64,000 nt of DNA from Euglena gracilis (lineage: Eukaryota > Euglenida > Euglenophyceae > Euglenales): assembly GCA_039621445.1 (NCBI GenBank), contig CP154957.1, forward strand, positions 38,906,654 through 38,970,653. Reading direction: 5' to 3'. A program made the position numbers and the translations under genes. The notes beneath the pieces are model-generated. The model worked only from the letters and a program-made list of their open reading frames with translations. It was not told the DNA's origin and did no database searches. This document shows positions 60,170-64,000 of the stretch, piece by piece. The first letter of the stretch is position 1. Every line of letters starts with the position of its first letter.

Positions 60170-63100
60170 TGGGTGGGTGGGTTGGTGGGTGGGTGGGTGG
60201 GTGGGTGTGTGCCCAGCTGCCGGAGCATCAACAAGTGAGCACCTCATGAGGCCAAAAGAGACCATCTGTAGAGACGGTAAGTGACAAGGTCATTCTCAAA
60301 GTATTTGTTACAAACCTTGCATCTGTTCTTTAAGGGTGCAAAATTTAACCAGGACTGGGGTCAACTTCACTCAAATTCTTTGCGCTTTCCCCCTAGTTTC
60401 TTTGGCGCACATCAGCACCATTCAGAATTCCAAGGCGCCTTCCAACTGGGATGCAGCTCCAATCGCTAGAGGAAGAGGGCCGGGACGGAGTACCTCCATC
60501 TGCAGCCGGTTGCTCTCTGTCAGACGCTGGCATTCCTGCTGCAGATTCTGAGCATTGCTGAATAAGAATAGGTGGTTCGGAGGGAGGAGGAGAAGAGAAG
60601 AGGAGGAAACGAGACAAGAGCAGGCAAACAGAACGAGGAACGGTGACGTTTGCCTGAACTTGACGCAATTGACAGAGACAAAAGACGTCGTCAAACTGGG
60701 AATTGCTGGCTGGCACTGGCATTTTGAAACGTTCACAACCATCCTGTACACCGCAGGGATATTGGCCAGCACGGACGCCAGTGACACACCGGAAGAGCTC
60801 CACATTGGCGCCAGAGAGCCGCTGTACTTCGCGAAGGACGTCGGCCTCCTTGGCCCGGTGCTCCTCCGCTGCCAGCCTCAGCCGGCTGCACTCCTGTCAC
60901 ACAGTTAGAGCTCCAGGGTTGGGCGGGCCCAAAAAATGGGGCTTTGTGCCAAAAAAAACAGGGGGTAACTCCCCTGGAGGGGGACCCACTCAGTCCAACC
61001 TGCCGCCCCCACGGCCACGGGGGGAGGGGGTCCGAACCAAGCAAAAAAAAGATCTGTGGTTGGGGTTCAGCGACTGAGGCGAAGCTGGCAGGGAGGGTCA
61101 GCGGGCACCTCCGCGGCCTGCAGTTGTTCGCGGCGGCGGGCGTCCCCCTCGGCCCGCGCCGCCGCCAGCTGCTGCCGCGCGGCGACGCTGTCCGCCTCGG
61201 CGGCCGCCAGGCAGCCCCGCAGCCGCTGGAGCTCCTCCGCGCTGGCCTGGGGGGCGACGGGCCGCTCTCCCCGCCGGCTGCCGCCCATGCTGGTGGACTC
61301 CCAACCAGAAACGGGGGGAAACACAGGGGGGAAAACTCGGAGTTAGGGGCCATTTCAACGGACCACAATCCGGTTCGCAAAGTGTTGGTGCTGGAGGGTG
61401 CAGTTTATTTTGTTTGCTGTGAAGGGGCCCGCACGTGTTTCCTGTCACCACACAAACCCTATGGTCATTTGAAAATGGTTGAAACCCAAAGTTAAGCAAC
61501 AGGTTGCTTGAGTTTGGGGACGGGTTCGGGAATTCGGGTATGCACGCACAGCTTTTCAGAGAAGCGCCAACCATCTCAGAGGTAAAATGGTGGATTATGC
61601 ACGAGACCCCGCGGCAAACCTCGCACTGCTGCCTCAATTCAGTGTTGACGGTGTCCTTCGCCAAATTCTCTGCGGTGGACCGCTTCGCCAACGCCACGAC
61701 CCGCTGTGGCAAGGGGACCGGGAATGTGCAGTGTGATCCAGGCGGACAAAGCCACGTTCCACCAGGGTAGCCTTGCAAACTTACCGATGGTGCACCTCCC
61801 GTTCCACCACTGAACGGGTGATGGCTTGGGTCTCTTGTTAAACCTGCATCCTATATCTCTTGCTCTATGCATCCAGTCGCAAATGGCTTGGCATAGAGCA
61901 ACCGTTCAAAATGGGGGTGGTGTGTGGTGTGCCAAGAAATGCCATGAAATCTGGAAAACCAACTTGGCAGGCAACCACAACGGAGAAACCACCACCAAGG
62001 CTGAACCCGATGCACTGCCGCCACACCTGGGCTTTCTGCTCTGCAGAGAGTGCTCGCCCTTGCCACGCCTGTCCTTCCTGCGCCAGGACCTGCAAGAGGG
62101 ACGCGAGGTCTACAAACTATCTGAGGGACCACCGCCGAAGGAAGGGGAACAGGGTCACATCGTTGACCCCTCCCCCCCTCCGGAGGATCCACCTCAGACA
62201 GTCCCGGCTGGTGCTCGAGCTGGAACCGACTGGGGGCGAACTGGGGGGGAAATCGAAGCTGCAAAAAATGCTCAACAAATGGCAATTGCGCAAAAAAAAA
62301 ATGCAACAAAGATTCGACCCAGGGGCCCCAATTTCGACCCATTTTTGCCCATTGTTGGCCCATTTTTGGACCTCCAAATGGGCAGCTGGACAGAAAAATT
62401 GAAACTCGTCCATGGGGAGGGATAAGGGGTCCGAGGCTGGAAGGGCTGCTGGCTGGCTGGACTCCGCAGGGAATGGGGTCCCTCCAGGATTGGCGACAGT
62501 GAACACAGGCCAACTGCAAAGCGGGAGCATACCTGGGCCAGCCGCCGCCAGGCCGCCGCAATGAGCCGTGCCCGCCCCTCCCACTCCTCACCTTCGATGG
62601 CGAGCCGCCGCCAGGGCTGTATGGGAAGGCCTGGTGGGGGGAGGGAAACCTCCCGCCATTCAAGTTTGCAGCGTGCAAAGGGTGCGAAGTGCCCAATCCA
62701 GTGTCACACTGCCTGAAGGTTCAGAATGAAGGGCAAAAAGGCGCGCCCACACCCAAAAAAAGCCGCGGAAAACCAAATGGTGGGAGTTGCTCGGCACGTG
62801 CAGGGTCAGATTTGAGGCGACCACTGTGATTGTTGTTGCTTAGGGAGCATCGGTTCAGACGTGCCAGGCCGAAAGCATGTTGCCTTGGCCTTGAGAAGAC
62901 CAGAAGCTCTCGCCTTCTGATTGGTTCCAGAAAGATAGACACCAGTGCCCAAGAAAGTGTGCACCCCTGAGGGTCCGAAACGGTCCTCCCCCCCCCCCAC
63001 CACAGGGTTGCCGGTATTCCCGTTCAGCCCTGGCCGCCGCTCCGCGCACTGCAGCTCCGTGGCTCGTAATTGCTGTAGGGCCAGGGTGGCCTCCAGCTGC

Positions 63101-63686
63101 CGGCCACGGGTCTCCGCCATGCCCAGCGCGTCTCGCAGTCCCCCGACAAGCGCTGCCTGAGGATGGCACTGGGGGAAGGGGTTGGGAAAGGAAACCCGAG
63201 GAGGGCAGTGGGGTTTTTGAGAAAGTTTGGGACTTTCCCACAGGTGGTGTCCATCAAGGTGTCTTCAAAGCGATCTGTGAAAAGCAACAAAAAAGCGACT
63301 TTTATTTGGTGCTTTTCATCATTTCCGGAAATATGTCAATTCTGGGCTCTAAATTGACACCCCAGAGCTTATTTAGGCACTGCCCATCCACGAAATAACC
63401 ATTTTGAGGTATTCCTTTGAAGGCAATTCAGAACAGCCTTGCAACAAGTGATTAAATGGGCAAGATTCGAAAACGAACCAATCCCTTCCGAACAGCGTTT
63501 ATTTTCTTAAAAAAATATCAGTCTCCAAACTGCATGGCAGCAGAGGATTTAGCACAAATATCGATTCCAAATTTGGCTGTTTCACAATTCGGTCAGCTCC
63601 ACGGCAGGCGAACCCACACGGCCACACGCCTCCTCCTGCACACGCCTCAGCTGCTCCTCCTTGGCGTGGAGCTGCGCTCGGAGACC
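52134..63686 (-). CDS. Large coiled-coil protein, 3' 22 exons (5' end outside window)
   Basis: Exons: 63686-63618, 63156-63036, 62606-62533, 62089-62027, 61703-61620, 61246-61109, 60893-60790, 60557-60494, 59853-59824, 58637-58524, 58067-57862, 57604-57435, 57287-57184, 56376-56273, 56173-56008, 55215-55102, 54885-54781, 53582-53502, 53086-52997, 52875-52780, 52554-52452, 52237-52134 (stop). Every junction keeps phase; 767 residues visible. Nearly the whole protein is Ala/Glu/Gln/Arg/Leu heptad sequence, for example REQLQAELVAAQSALAQAQA and RLAQQLAAEQSDGRAEAERM. A C-terminal part is less coiled, with SVYQSAGQLSQSLFALNLGD, a short Pro run, and ALLFQLVEGRLRLEHTLARL just before the stop. This suggests a filamentous scaffold of the flagellar root, basal body or cytoskeleton, but no family was recognised. 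Introns 63035-62607 and 59823-58638 are nonconventional; 57434-57288 is GC-AG; the rest are GT-AG. The start of exon 56173 could be 56152 instead. Confidence 0.85.
58400..58522. repeat. Imperfect CACACA/CACAAACTAATAAA repeat
   Basis: Two copies of a roughly 45-bp unit (ACACACATAATCACACACAC, AAGCAAAATCACACAAACTA) plus CA runs directly outside the donor of exon 58637-58524. Confidence 0.85.
58638..59823 (-). other. Nonconventional intron in the coiled-coil gene
   Basis: Starts GAGCAGGCC and ends GCCTGCTGGT; CAG at +4, CTG at -8. Joins QAEANAR to EAALAREQAG in frame. Confidence 0.8.
60131..60208. repeat. (GT)n/(GCGT)n/(GGGT)n microsatellite
   Basis: Consecutive GT, GTGC and GGGT/GGTT units in an intron of the coiled-coil gene. 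Confidence 0.93.
62607..63035 (-). other. Nonconventional intron in the coiled-coil gene
   Basis: Starts GGCCAGGGCTG and ends CAGCCCTGGCGGC; the nine-base ends CCAGGGCTG and CAGCCCTGG are exact complements. Joins LQCAER to RLAIEGEEWEG in frame. Confidence 0.82.
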
Positions 63687-64000
63687 CTGTGTGAGGAGCA
63701 AGGTGGAATATATCTGCGGGGCACTGGGCAAGACGAGACAGCCCGAGCAGCCAGAGGTCCAGTGATCCAGGAGGGGCAGGCAAACCCCATCGCCGATTGC
63801 AAACACTGACGGAGTCCAGACCACAGGAGCCAGGAGTCAGAGGGATTGAAATCCCCCACTTCATGCTTCTCGTTGGACGCAGCTGTTTGGATGAAAATTT
63901 TTTGAGGCATTTCCCACGAAATACCCAAACACCAGTTCTCTGCAATTCCTTTTTCGATGTATGCGATGGCAAGAACGCTCAGCCTAGTGCTTTGTACTCC
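63687..64000. other. Intron at window edge
   Basis: Upstream of the exon starting at 63686, which begins in phase 0 after a good acceptor (CTCCTCACACAG). No further exon is recognisable before the window ends. Confidence 0.4.

Overview
The window looks like nuclear DNA of a euglenid, probably a photosynthetic Euglena-type alga. Four lines of evidence support this. (1) Joining exons so that conserved proteins read through requires many introns that are not GT-AG. At least eleven have CAG at +4..+6 and CTG at -8..-6 with complementary ends, the signature of euglenid nonconventional introns. They are mixed in the same genes with ordinary GT-AG and some GC-AG introns. (2) All six host genes lie on the minus strand, as expected for Euglenozoa. 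Several start codons sit 1-18 nt after a splice acceptor with no upstream donor, as expected for spliced-leader trans-splicing. (3) Interstitial TTAGGG arrays are present. (4) One gene starts with two hydrophobic segments separated by an Ala/Pro/Ser-rich stretch, like a euglenid plastid-targeting presequence. Exons are short and rich in G/C at third positions. Introns carry long C or G runs, microsatellites and dispersed repeats.

Layout, all genes on the minus strand, high to low coordinates: a coiled-coil protein of at least 22 exons whose 5' end lies beyond the window (63,686-52,134); a putative plastid-targeted conserved protein of about 362 aa (50,762-43,721); an arylsulfotransferase-family protein with an N-terminal membrane anchor (40,781-31,221); decarboxylating 6-phosphogluconate dehydrogenase, 12 exons (30,716-22,787); a protein with an unidentified N-terminal region and coiled coils (about 20,064-8,516); and a TFIIS-type transcription elongation factor whose C-terminal zinc ribbon lies beyond the window (8,170 to below 1,507).

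A Tc1/mariner-superfamily transposon with DD37E spacing sits in an intron of the fifth gene (12,454-14,017). Two diverged copies of a TTAGGG-containing fold-back element lie at about 18.6 kb and 41.5 kb. A tandem duplication lies next to the presequence exon of the second gene. No rRNA, tRNA, CRISPR or prokaryotic operon was seen. The genes have no evident common pathway; 6PGD is cytosolic-type carbon metabolism and TFIIS is nuclear transcription. Exon borders were placed by eye from splice signals, reading phase and family similarity.
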